Positions 1 through 9,349 are shown, counted from the stretch's first letter. The stretch is DNA of 18,604 bases from Gnomoniopsis sp. IMI 355080 (GCA_027946555.1 JAPEVC010000392.1:1-18604); one strand, 5' to 3'. Numbers and translations are program-made. The notes: generated by a model from the letters alone, not told the origin.

Positions 1-624
1 CCCTTCGCGGGCTTCCGTCTTTTCGAAAAAGAGAAAAAAAAAAGAAACAGTTCCCTTGATGGCAAGATTAACTAACGTTAAATCGTATCCAAAGCTCCGC
101 CTGCCCAAGCAAGGAGATCTACTAAGTCTGTTAGGGATGGAGGCTGGTCTAAATGCAGACTTCTTGATCAATTCCTGTACATACTAGCTAAGAGGGCTTA
201 CAAGGCGAGCATTGGACATACTCAGACAGGGCCTATGTTGTAGATATGTAGCTAGTAAAATGTCCTAAGAAACCCTGCTTTCGTGTCAATCTGAAAGGTG
301 TTTTGGTGTGCAGGAAAAAGAAAGCTGGTGACACGGCAATGGCCTGAATTTGTGATCTGGTACTAGGTAGACGCATCATTACTATCAAGTCCAAAGCCAT
401 TCCTGCAAGTATCTCATCCTCGTTGATGCTCTTATGATTCGTGACGCCGACCTAGGCTTCAGATGGGATATAAAGGGCCAGTCATTGATTTTTTTATCTG
501 ATACGTAAAAGAAAGAAATAGCTTTCTAGAGCAACTGCAATGGTATGAGCACCAGCCCAAAGGGCTGCCATTGGCCCGCGCTTGAATACTTGTTAGGCTC
601 AATATTACCAGTCTGCTCCAACAC
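1..624. other. Left flank, no gene seen
   Basis: I find no supportable coding region here. The stretch lies downstream of the minus-strand zinc-finger gene that stops at 625, so part of it should be that gene's 3' UTR. It contains an A-rich run near 26-47, and near 507-525 a short inverted repeat (AGAAAG then CTTTCT, six bases per arm) that could form a weak hairpin. An open frame on the minus strand at 459-716 overlaps the end of the zinc-finger gene in another frame and has no recognisable feature. Confidence 0.6.
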
Positions 625-1853
625 CTAAAGGTGCCTTGACGGGCACGAATTTTCCTTGTGCCTCTGTAAATTGTCTTTCCTCCGTAATTTCGTGCCGCAG
701 AGATCACATGTACCATCGGGCTTTGGGTAGCCCTTTTTTGTGGCGTGTGCAGGATGTGCTACCCAGCAATGGTTATGCATGTCTTTGTTGGTGGCAAATC
801 CTTTGCCCGGTATTCCTCGTGGGCAGGTAGGGAAGTCACATATGACAGGTTTGAGGTGGTGCAAGTAATGCTTGCTATTGTTCAAAGAGGGGTTAGTCTC
901 TAGATCTGAGGCCATGGGTATGTTCGTGCTAGGTCGTACGTGCTGACTTACTTTAACAAATTCTTTGTTGGGAACTCCTTGTCCTTGGACTTGCATCTAG
1001 AGTAGGGACATCGATAGGGTGGACCGAAGACCATCTCGATATCAGCCTTGGATGGGATATCTTCGTGGAGTGTGTCTTGTGCTATGGGAGAGTATGCGCC
1101 ACAATCTAGGCTATATGGTTGAAGCCTGGGCGGCTGAACAAGGCCTGCCTGTACAGGATCTTCACTGTATGGCGGCAATACGTCGGAATTTTCGTGGGTT
1201 GAATGCGGCGAAGGCTGGTGATTTAGCCACTGAGAAGTGTGGCCCACAGCGGCCGTGACTGAGGGTTCGGTAGGACTCTAAGAGTCCTGAGCTGGAACCC
1301 CACCGAACACGAAGTTCGCAGGGCCAGGGGAGGTAGTCACGGGTGTGCTGTGAGACTCAGAGCTCAGGCCAGGTATTCCGTGTGCTTGAAGGTCGTGCTG
1401 GGAGGTATGATCTGGTTCTGTAGTGGGATATGAAAAGGAGTCCAAGGCCAGGTGGAAGTCGGCCCATTCCAGCCCATCGCAAGCGGCGGGATCATCAGGT
1501 AAAGGCTCGATGAATTCAGACATGTTGTAAGCATCCCAGAGCTCACTACATGGTGATGCAAAGATCTCACTACTATTCTCAGTTCCACATTCAGTCCACC
1601 CAAGAGGGCTACCGTCTAGACAGTCAATGGCACCCGGTGGAGCTAGGTATACTCCGTCAGCAATCCCGGTCGAGACCCGGTGTTAGGCGAGAGGCCCGCT
1701 AGAAGGATACCACGTACCTGAAAGGGTCGACCGTGATGAGATTGGCGAGGTGCCTCTGACTGGTGGAGATCCCATGCAATATACTTCATCCTCGAAGTTG
1801 GTTCCGGTATCAACAACACCCTCCTCCGCTAGTGAGTCTGCGTCGTCGAGCAT
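625..1853 (-). CDS. C2H2 zinc-finger protein, three exons, interrupted by an in-frame TAG
   Basis: Probable nuclear DNA-binding regulator; target unknown. Model: exon 1 1853-1718 (donor GTACGT), intron 1717-1643 (branch GCTGAC, acceptor CCTAG), exon 2 1642-952 (donor GTAAGT), intron 951-875 (branch CTAAC, acceptor AATAG), exon 3 874-625, stop TAG at 627-625. Both introns join in frame, giving 358 codons. The N-terminal 250 residues are acidic and Ser/Pro/Thr-rich. The C-terminus holds three zinc motifs: C257-x4-C262 with H278 and H281/H282; C288-x4-C293 with H309/H311 and H316; and C332-x2-C335-x12-H348-x4-C353, a C2HC form. The first finger is split by the second intron. A TAG at 1280-1278 (codon 167) lies in the frame between the acidic region and the fingers. 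It is removed only by a poor intron (GTGACT donor at 1340, 63 nt) or is a nonsense change. The start is uncertain: ATG 1853 is the first ATG after a TGA at 1940-1938, but the frame is open again upstream to 2099. Confidence 0.72.
1278..1280 (-). other. In-frame TAG inside the zinc-finger gene
   Basis: The codons on both sides read in one frame and look protein-like: VFGGVPAQDS before the stop, SPTEPSVTAAVGHTS after it. Removal would need an intron ending exactly at this TAG or at the TCTCAG ending at 1230. The available in-frame donors (GTGACT 1340, GTGTTC 1310, GTTCCA 1298) are all weak, and no CTNAC branch site is well placed. CAG to TAG is the simplest single change that would explain it. 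Confidence 0.7.
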
Positions 1854-2746
1854 TGTTGAACCTGTCACAGGAGCTAGACCCTGTGTCCGCACGTACGCTA
1901 AGATGTTTTGTGCACGCACAAAGTTTACACTCGGTGGTCAGGCAGTTGATGAGTCGAGAAGCGAGGCCGGGAGAGAATCGCGCCTGAAGCGTGTTGGGAG
2001 ACCACGAACCCCACTTTCCTCTGTAGGAGGCCTTCCACTTGGCTTAGAAGGGACACTGCCGTAACCCTGTCGTCTCCTTCCGTTATCCCAACACCTGCTC
2101 TATCTAAGCTAACATACCTATGTACCTCGAATAAGGGACGACGGACCAGGTTGTTTGCGACGTACTATTCTCGGACGAAAAGCAACGAACGAGTCTTTCA
2201 TTGAACCCTCAGCCCTGACACCATTGTGACAACGACGGCGGCGATAAGCAGCCCAACGCCACAAACATTTTGCCCAATCAAAATCACGGCGGCTTCTAAC
2301 GGCGCAGCTAATGAGTTGGCTGGCTGTGGGTATATATATATGCCAGTTCGCATAGTGTTTTTTTATACTTGACAAGTCGACTTGGAGCGGGTCAGCATCG
2401 CAAACACCTCCCGGGTCAACAATTAATAGCTTGGTGAAAACTCACCTCTGCCTTTGGTGTTGTCAGTCTCCGGTTTGGAATGTTCACGTATGAGGTAAAT
2501 AAGACTCTGTTTCGTCCTTGAAATTTCTGGTCTCCAGATCCTCTCCCCTGCATACTGAGACCCTTCCCTCGAGGTGATATCAGCATGAGCATGTCAAAGC
2601 CTCCGGCGTAGTTGCCGCATTATATTATCGAGCAATCTGGCATGCGAGACTTCTATTGACCCAAAGAATCGCGATGCCCAGCCTTCTCCCTGGCCCGGCC
2701 TCAGGAGGCATGTCTGAAGTCCGCAAGCTGATCCGCATGAACAGGC
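1854..2746. promoter_or_regulatory. Divergent intergenic region between zinc-finger and deaminase genes
   Basis: This roughly 0.9 kb interval separates two divergent genes and should hold both promoters. An 11-base alternating TA run lies at 2331-2341. A minus-strand open stretch from 2099 to 1941 is in the same frame as the zinc-finger protein and reads Ser/Pro/Arg-rich, so an unrecognised upstream exon is possible. A candidate first exon for it (ATG at 2201, donor GTACGT at 2165, acceptor GATAG at 2100) is in phase but lacks a clear branch site. On the plus side, a short frame starting at ATG 2674 or 2710 overlaps the deaminase start. Confidence 0.5.
2331..2341. repeat. TA dinucleotide run, possible TATA element
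   Basis: Eleven alternating T/A bases follow a GTGGG. The run is symmetric and could serve either divergent gene, but it lies over 400 bases from both start codons, so it is a core promoter only if the leaders are long. It may be just a microsatellite. Confidence 0.35.
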
Positions 2747-4289
2747 ATGCCACAGACGAGCAGATCACTGGCGAGGACCACACCACCAAACGCGATGTCG
2801 TATGCGAAATCACCGGCAACGATGAATCAAAAGCTGCGACGGCGGTTCTATGAGCCAGTCGTTTTCCTTCACGCCGTCACGCGGGCCTGGCAGCTCAACC
2901 GCCAAGCGGTGTCTCACGACTTTGCGTCGGTCAATACCGGCTCACTGGAGGTGAATTTCAAAGAATTCGTCAATAGACTAAGTCAATTCTGCGATATCAA
3001 GCTTGGCGGCGATTTCGTGACGGCTTTTACTGTGCTTGACCGTGAAGATCGAATTCAGTATCGGTTCGCCTGCAATAGGGCAGGCAAGAGCCAATTAGAG
3101 AGAGCCTCGGCTTTTGTAACGGACCTTCTCACGACGTTGCGAGATGGTGAGGCATCAAATAACCTCGATCAGGTGTTGTTGGAGAAGGTATTGGCTCATT
3201 GCCGGGTGAGAGTGCATAGCTACCTGAGAGCATTCATAAACGCATGTCGAGAATGCATCGGGACGAAACCTCCGGATAAATCATCACTGGAACAACTTCA
3301 ACAGTTCGAAAAAGCAGCCAAAGAGGCCGACTTTGGGAAATTGGACCTCGCAGAATGTGAGCTTGACCGATCGCTGTGAATGACTCTCCTACCATAAAAC
3401 GTCCTCACAGGCTGACCCTCTCTTCATAGTTGCTCAGCGCTGCAAAATACTCATGAAGTTCATCGAAGAATGCAAACAGCGCAAATTGAACGTTTTGGCT
3501 GAGAGGCCAGCTCACAGCAATATGAGCCAGAGCTCTAATTGCTGGTCCACGATTCGTCATTATGCCTGGAGACTTCTGTCCTACTTTGTGGGCATACGTA
3601 CGATGGTGACGGCTGTCAGAAACTCACCCAGGCTGGTCGAGCATTTCGAAGTAGTCTTCGTCCGTTCCTCAGACCCCGACGCCAATCCACTCCTGAATAA
3701 AAGCGTCACTGCCGATGAGATCCTGCGGCGAATGGTACCAGACCCTGCACAAGCGGTTCAATACAGTGCTCTTCTGGCAGAAATCAGGTCAATCGACATG
3801 AACAAGACCATCCAAGACATCATCGGCGAAGCCAACTTTCGGCCCATCGTCCACGCCGAGCTGCTCGTCTTGCAATCTCTCGAGAAGGACGAGCTCACGC
3901 ACCCCTCAAACTTCTTCAATTCTTGGAAGTACATCGGCTCGAGCAAACCAACCTGTAGGCTATGCCACTGGTACTTTGAGCATCACGGCGGTGGCTTCCA
4001 GGTCCGGCCGACCCATGGGAATCTGTACATCAACTGGAAGCCCCCAGACGTGTTGCGTGGAGACGGCGAGGACGCCTTGAAGGCGCGGGAGAAAATGCTG
4101 AACACCATGAATGTGCACATTCGAAAAGAAGGGCTGAGGACTCTGATAGAGAAGGTGCCGATGGGAAGGCTGCATGATTCGAGCACTGGCAAAACATTCT
4201 CTGCGATAAATGCCCTAGCGGAGCGTCCTAGTGGCGAGATTGATATGGAAACGTCTTTCGGGGACCAGGAGGATGCTGCAGTGGATTGA
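2747..4289 (+). CDS. OTT_1508-like nucleic acid/nucleotide deaminase family protein
   Basis: Predicted zinc-dependent deaminase of the fungal OTT_1508-like family (Pfam OTT_1508_deam). Substrate and biological role are unknown. Model: exon 1 2747-3356 (donor GTGAGC), intron 3357-3429 (73 nt, branch CTGAC, acceptor TCATAG), exon 2 3430-4289, ending TGA; 489 residues. An alternative donor at 3376 breaks the frame and is excluded. Residues 1-205 form a mostly helical N-terminal region that begins near the EPVVFLHAVTRAW block. The catalytic core has H345-A346-E347 (zinc ligand and proton-shuttling glutamate) and C379-x2-C382, the two-part zinc signature of the superfamily. The following block (WYFEHHGGGFQVRPTHGN) fits the core. 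No signal peptide or membrane segment is visible. All key residues are present, so it looks active. The start is the weak point: ATG 2747 is the first in frame after a TGA at 2738, with alternatives at 2795 and 2822. The gene is divergent from the zinc-finger gene and convergent with the Zn2Cys6 gene. Confidence 0.85.
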
Positions 4290-4751
4290 CACACAGTAGA
4301 CGAGATCCCAAGTATCCGATGTGCATCTTGCAATGAACCAACTTGCACAAAGACTTCTGATCCTTACACCAGGCTGCTCCCAACTTTGACGCAAGACCAA
4401 GTAGGCCGGATGACAGACCATAATGCAATGTTGAGATTTTTGCTGCTGCACATAACACAAAGCTCGACACAAAGCTTCTCACAAGAATACGCTCGGATAA
4501 ATGCGACCATATTTCCCAACCACCTCCAAAAGCTTTGTTTGTCGCCCGACAACCCAAAGTCCTTGTCTAAGAATACGCGCCAATGCTTACCACCCAATAC
4601 CTGTCAGGAAAAGAAAAGCTCCGCCGTCATTCAAAATAACACCAATGCCGTTTCAAAAGAGGATGATCACATAAACGCCAATTAGGCGCCGCCTCACCCT
4701 GGATCCCGTGTCCATATCCATCGTGCTGTCTATATGCAACCAGTAAGTCCC
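4290..4751. other. Convergent intergenic region, 3' ends
   Basis: The interval lies between the stop codons of the deaminase (plus) and the Zn2Cys6 factor (minus) and should contain both 3' UTRs. No exact AATAAA is seen in either direction; ATAAATG occurs at 4497 on the plus strand. Open frames on both strands have no recognisable motifs and are not called. Confidence 0.55.
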
Positions 4752-7700
4752 TTATTCGTCCCTCATCCCGATGATGCTACTACTCCCACCGGCCCCGGGA
4801 GGTGGTCCTCCAAAGATATTGCCGAATTGATGCTGCTGATGCTGCGGCTGATTCCGCTGGGGGCTCTCCTGGTAGGTGTAGATGCTATCCCCACTATCTG
4901 TCCTTTCGAACATGCTCTGCCCAAACTGGCCGACCGGCGTGCCAGCGCCGCTGTTGTAGGCCGACACATTGTTGCTGTACGTCGCGGTCGAGTCGACGGA
5001 CGGGCTCGTAAGGTCGTATGCCCAATCTTGCGTCGAGCTCATGGCGTCGTTGCTGGACCACAGCCCTGGGACGGACGTGTTGAGCGCGGGCATGGACAGG
5101 GAGGAGGTGGGGAGAGGCGGGCGTGAATTGTTGGGAGCGGCGCCATTAGCTGTGGTGGTGGCGGAGTTGTAAGCGTTGGCGTTGTTGCTGTTGTCGTTGC
5201 CCGACGCTCGGTTGAAATTGTTGAAGTCGAGAATTGGTTCGCCAAGGAGTGAGGGCACGGAGACGTCTGCTGAGGAGCAGCCTCCGGAGATATTCATCGC
5301 ATCAGTCATCGGCCAGACGTTTCGTTCGGTGGATCCGACCACTTCGTTCTCTAGTTTCTCTTTGACCCCCTCGACCAGGCAGTTGCCCATCGAGACATCA
5401 CCATTCGAGACGTTGGGCCACGATCGCATGCCCTCTGGCGGGAACACAGGCGAGTTTAGTGCCGGCGTCAGCGCCATCCTCATCCCGCCTGGCCGCTCCT
5501 GGGCAAACATCAGCAGCCGGTCGGCGAATTGCGTCCTGCTGTTCGGTGTGGCACTGAGTGTGCGAACAAAGAACTCGAGCGGATCGATCGCCACGCCCTT
5601 TCTGCTCACTCCTAGCACGCCCAGATCGCCCGTACCCACAAAGTCCATGCCCATCGTCCCGCGAATCCCACTGATGGGTGTTCCGGTCGCGCTGGCGCGG
5701 TCGATCGCACCCAGCACGTTCATGCACCATGTGGCGATCTCGAAGATCTTCTCGAATATACCCATACCGTGGACTTCGACAGCGGAGGACGGAAGGCCCC
5801 GCAGGACATTCGCGGTCGAGCGGGCGATGGCGAGGGGGAAAGCGAAGTGCATGCTCTCGTGTGGGGCGGTCCAGCTGAGGAGGGTCTGGCGGAAGGACGA
5901 TTGCCAGACAATCAAGCGCAGCCATTGTTGTGTGATGAGCAGATCGGCTTTTTGAATTGCGGTCGGTTCAGATTGGACGATTTCTTCGTCCGCGGCGTCG
6001 TCGGAACCGTTGACGGAGGGTGCTGCCGTCACGGGGGCGGAATACGTCGGTAAGGAGTCGGAGGACGGCGTCGATGCGCGAGAGCGTTGTAAGAAGGAGG
6101 GCGGGTGTGCGAGGAGGTTCTGTAGGGCGAGGTAAGTAGTGGAGGAGACACCAGGGTCAGACCCTTCGTTCCAGGCCGTCACGAAGGATTCGTCAAGCGG
6201 TGTATAGGACGAGACGAGCTGGAGGAAGCCCGTGTGTATGTCGGGTGATTCGTAAGCGTGTCGTGTTGTTGGTAAAGACGGTGTCTTCTTAAATGTGATG
6301 GGTTTATTTCGTAATATGGCGAACGATCTGCAACGTCGGTCAGCAAGTCCACAGGATGCTTTCCGAGGCGCGAAGCTCAGGGCTCACCTTTCAGTCACAA
6401 AGAGTTGCCAGAACAACCTTTGTCGACACAGAGCCTCCTCAGGCGGTAATCCAACGTACGCCGCATCATCGTGGAGTCCCATATCCTGGGCCAATGTCAA
6501 AGCCTCCCGGAGATAGAGCCAAGACTTTCGATTCTGGTTGATCTCGAAGAAGGACGTTGACAGCCAAAACGACGATATGACCGCGCTGAGCGATGGGTCC
6601 TCCATGAAATCGTATGCCTGTCGGTTTGACACACACTCGTCCAAGAAGAACCGGCCCGCGCCCTCCCATGACGCCGGCCCGTCGACGTGCAAGCTCTTGC
6701 CGGACATGTGCATACATACTAGGGCACACAATGCATAGATGAGGTTCTTTTCCGGTGCTGTCATTGGCCTTGCAATCATTGTTCTTATGGCGGGCATGTA
6801 GAGCAAGGGCATGATGGGATAAATGTGCTCATAATACAGATCGACACATTTCGGTATGAGCTGAAGGTGCGGACGATGAAGAGGCTGGTACTGGTCCGAA
6901 GTGAAGAGACTCCTCGGCTCGGGAGCATTTCGCGGGTCGGTGGCATTGTTCCGCCATGATACATCCTGGGGTAACTGTGCGTTGCCTTGGGCTGGTTCTT
7001 GCTCCGGGCTGTGTTCTCTGCTGTCTGCGTCTTTGCCTTCCCTCGCTCTCAGCTCATTACTATACGGCAGAGTTGTCAGAATCGATGAACTATGAGGGAC
7101 TAGAGCGGGGGTCGGGAAGTATTTTCTTTGAAAACTTCAACAACATGTAAGGTGTATGAGACCAGGTCTCGGATGAATGAGACACAGTGTGTGCATGAAC
7201 AGCAAAGGTGAACCTACATGACCCGGCCATGGCCGCGCTTAGGACCACGTTTTCGAGGAACATGGTCGCGCTTGCAAGAAAGAGTGGCATTTTGACATTG
7301 TTGACAAGGGAAGTTCCCATCACATCTTATGCCTAACGATTGTTCATCAGTCAGCATCAAGAGCCGGCCCGACAGTGTTGGCAAAGGCAACCCGGAGATG
7401 GGTTATGAGTCAGGAAGTGAAAATCAAGATAGCAACGGCCCATCTCGATATTCAACACGTGACAGGTAGGGAACGCGTAAGTGACCAAACAATGGTGATG
7501 CGAGGCGGAGGAGGGTGGTGTGACAGCAGGAGGAAGAAGGCGAGAAGACACGAGAGAGAGGGAGAGAGGCGGTCACACATACGTCGTCTCCGGCAGTGGT
7601 CACACACAGTCCGCTTGTTGATCTGGTGCTGCTGCTGCTGCTGTTGCTGGGAATGCTGTGACTTGGTAGGCGAGCCTGATGATAGACGAGCCTGGGAAGC

Positions 7701-7844
7701 AGATTCCGAGGCGGAGGCTGCTGTTGGCGGCGGAACGGAGGCGGAGGAATGGTCGTCGAGTCGGGGATTGCGTAGCTCGGCGGGGTCGGCGGACGGCAGG
7801 GCAGATATGAAGTCGGCGGAGGGATGATCGTCTTCGGTCTTCAT
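4752..7844 (-). CDS. Zn2Cys6 (GAL4-type) fungal transcription factor with middle homology region
   Basis: Nuclear zinc-cluster transcription regulator. Model: exon 1 7844-7583 (donor GTATGT), intron 7582-7333, exon 2 7332-7218 (donor GTAGGT), intron 7217-7060, exon 3 7059-6388 (donor GTGAGC), intron 6387-6328, exon 4 6327-4752, stop TAA; 874 residues, all phases consistent, each intron with a CTGAC branch site. The binuclear cluster is C81-x2-C84-x6-C91-x5-C97-x2-C100-x6-C107. Intron 1 splits the codon for R88 inside it. A basic linker with KRGPKRG (116-121 region) and the VINELR block follow. Residues about 190-480 form the fungal_trans regulatory domain, including the DLYYEHIYPIMPLLYMP and RLFWQLFVTER blocks. 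There is a seven-glutamine run at 66-72, an Asn/Ser-rich stretch near 710-745 and a Gln-rich stretch near 836-850. The cluster plus KRGPK linker resembles maltose/AmyR-type activators, but no sugar genes are nearby, so I give no symbol. ATG 7844 is the first ATG in its frame. Confidence 0.93.
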
Positions 7845-7944
7845 CCTCGCCGCGTCGTGGAGCGCTTTGATATTGCTTTTGTGCTGAGAAAGGAATGACA
7901 AATGGGCGACAGGCGACCGGCCGAGAGGACAGGGCACGACCAAG

Positions 7945-7966
7945 GGCCTTAGGGGGGCCTTAGGGG
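7945..7966. repeat. Two tandem 11-mers with AGGGG cores
   Basis: GGCCTTAGGGG occurs at 7945-7955 and again at 7956-7966, directly adjacent, followed by a partial third copy. AGGGG/CCCCT is the core of the yeast stress response element bound by Msn2/4-type zinc fingers. The copies sit only about 100-120 bases before the start codon of the Zn2Cys6 gene, so they could lie in the leader rather than the promoter. The repeat is directly visible; a regulatory role is inferred. Confidence 0.4.
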
Positions 7967-8006
7967 GCCACAGGTGGGTGTCCGGAACGAGGGCCGTACT
8001 GTACTG

Positions 8007-8044
8007 TGTGTGTTGTGCTGTGTAGTGGTCGTATACAACACACA
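8007..8044. repeat. Perfect 10-bp inverted repeat in the Zn2Cys6 leader
   Basis: TGTGTGTTGT at 8007-8016 and its exact reverse complement ACAACACACA at 8035-8044 are separated by 18 bases. In a transcript of the minus-strand gene this could form a hairpin about 165-200 bases before the start codon. The arms are low in complexity, so chance origin is likelier than for a mixed sequence. Confidence 0.4.
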
Positions 8045-8104
8045 AACGAGATGACAGGGGTGTGTCGAAGGACGACAGGTTCACTACTGGGCGTGGGAGT
8101 GGGC

Positions 8105-8125
8105 TTACGCCTCGCTCATCATCAT
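8105..8125 (-). other. Short upstream ORF (MMMSEA)
   Basis: Three consecutive ATG codons start a six-codon reading frame ending in TAA, upstream of the Zn2Cys6 start at 7844. If the transcript starts further upstream, ribosomes would meet it first, which could lower translation of the main frame. Confidence 0.35.
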
Positions 8126-8131
8126 GTCGAT

Positions 8132-8161
8132 TCAACAGCCGCTGGAGTCAGGGCGAGTCAT
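8132..8161 (-). other. Short upstream ORF (MTRPDSSGC)
   Basis: A nine-codon frame from ATG 8161 to a TGA at 8134-8132 precedes the MMMSEA frame on the same strand. Together they place at least four ATG codons before the main start of the Zn2Cys6 gene. Confidence 0.35.
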
Positions 8162-8745
8162 TGGGCCGGGAAGGCAAGGCGGACGTTGCGCGGTAGGCGG
8201 TAGCGGTGGCGGGCAGCGGGGACTCGGCTCGGGGCTGCGTTGAGTGAGAGTGTTTTGTGTAACTGTGCTGTTGCCCACACTCGACTTGCCACTTGCAATG
8301 GGCGGGAATCCTGACAAACAATCCTGATACGAAGGTGTGCGTGTATTGTGTGGCCCCGTGGAAGGAGGGTTGGGGATGTAGCGAGGATTGGAGCGAAAAA
8401 GGGACGAAACCAGCTGCTCAGTCAATGTTGGATGATATTGTCGGACGGGCGCAGCAAGAGTTGAGAAAAAGGAAAGACAGAACACAAAGCAGGTACGCAA
8501 AGCGGTATTGAGTATGTTATGACGGCGCCGAGTCGCGGGGAGGGTCATGTGTTGTGGTGATGGCAAACTGCTACATAAAAGCTACTTAGTTGGAGATTGT
8601 CGACAAGAATAAGGAGAAAGCTTGATTGCTGGGCTACCAGCGGTCCCGACCCCCAATGCAGATGCACACACCACTAGCAGCAATACGCAGTACTAGCATA
8701 ATACCACCTCTACTACTACCACTACGACCAGCACGCACCAGCACC

Positions 8746-8769
8746 GCGCATGAGCACTGCGCATGAGCA
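8746..8769. repeat. Direct repeat of GCGCATGAGCA
   Basis: The 11-mer GCGCATGAGCA occurs at 8746-8756 and 8759-8769, two bases apart. It sits in a low-complexity tract of CAGCAC, CTAC and ACTACCTA motifs. No function can be assigned. Confidence 0.6.
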
Positions 8770-9013
8770 TCAAATCAAGTGTGTGCGGGTGCCTGCAACT
8801 TCCACCTGCAACTACCTAGCTGCATGCAAACTGCAGTGGCAACTACTGCACCGTAACTGCGTAACTACCTAAGCTAACTTGTCAGGAAGGTGCGTGTGGT
8901 CCCCGAACGGTCGAGGCTTACTCCGCCGTAGTCTCCTCATCCTAATGGGCGATTCTGGCAAATCGCGCTTTGCGGCGGAAGCTGCCCGGTGGTAGCAAAG
9001 GAACTGCGGGGAA

Positions 9014-9349
9014 TCAAAAGTCATGGATCAAGTCGTCAAAGTTGCATGCAAAGCTATGACGGACCAAGTCCCTGTTCGCAGTAGCTTCAACAAGCTTCTC
9101 CAAGCGTCGGGGTCTTGGGGATGGTGGCACGGTGGCACGGTGGGTGGGAGGTGGAGGGTGATATTCACAGTAACCCTCCATCACAATATCCTTGGATGGA
9201 AAACGAACGTTGGGAACGAGCTTGTCCATCATCCAGAAATCATCCGATTTCCGGAGTGGAACAAGGACGAGAACACGACCCTGGACATCAAGTACCGAAC
9301 ATCCAACAAAGTCCTGTTGAGCCTCATCCGGATGGCCTGTTTCCGACAT
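9014..9349 (-). CDS. Possible small protein, 111 residues, unknown function
   Basis: The frame runs from ATG 9349 to TGA 9016-9014. Codons between about 9320 and 9180 look fungal-coding: many GTC, CTC, AAG, GAG, CGT, few rare ones. The first 65 residues read like a folded segment (LDVQGRVLVLVPLRK, then a D/W/M-rich stretch). A proline-rich patch follows, then a helical, charged C-terminus ending NFDDLIHDF. I recognise no family. The opposite strand is also open here (a 375-codon frame over 9023-10150), so openness alone is weak evidence. It is upstream of the Zn2Cys6 gene on the same strand. Confidence 0.25.
   Translation of the reverse strand: MSETGHPDEAQQDFVGCSVLDVQGRVLVLVPLRKSDDFWMMDKLVPNVRFPSKDIVMEGYCEYHPPPPTHRATVPPSPRPRRLEKLVEATANRDLVRHSFACNFDDLIHDF

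Larger units (their letters stand above)
7845..9013. promoter_or_regulatory. Leader and promoter region of the Zn2Cys6 gene
   Basis: This tract lies upstream of the minus-strand Zn2Cys6 gene. On the minus strand the part from about 8510 to 8340 is pyrimidine-rich, which is common around fungal transcription starts, so the leader is probably several hundred bases long. It contains at least two short upstream ORFs, a tandem repeat with AGGGG cores and an inverted repeat, listed separately. Beyond 8640 the sequence turns into CTAC/CAGCAC-rich low-complexity DNA. The open frame at 8132-8566 (minus) has no recognisable domain and is taken as leader. Confidence 0.5.

Noticed and set aside
2100..2201. 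Candidate first exon of the zinc-finger gene (ATG 2201, intron to 2100)
   Set aside because: Phase fits and the donor GTACGT is good, but there is no CTNAC branch site, and the joined frame still meets the TGA at 1940.
3376..3429. Alternative 54-nt intron in the deaminase gene
   Set aside because: Use of the GTGAAT donor at 3376 puts exon 2 out of frame; the GTGAGC donor at 3357 restores the frame.
5176..5955. Plus-strand open frame of 259 codons, and a 175-codon minus-strand frame at 5398-5925
   Set aside because: Both are shadows of exon 4 of the Zn2Cys6 gene, whose frame is supported by splice phases and the fungal_trans domain.
8132..8566. Minus-strand frame with a hydrophobic, signal-peptide-like stretch
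   Set aside because: The hydrophobic look comes from a pyrimidine-rich leader; the rest is Pro/Ser-rich without a motif, and it lies directly upstream of the Zn2Cys6 start.
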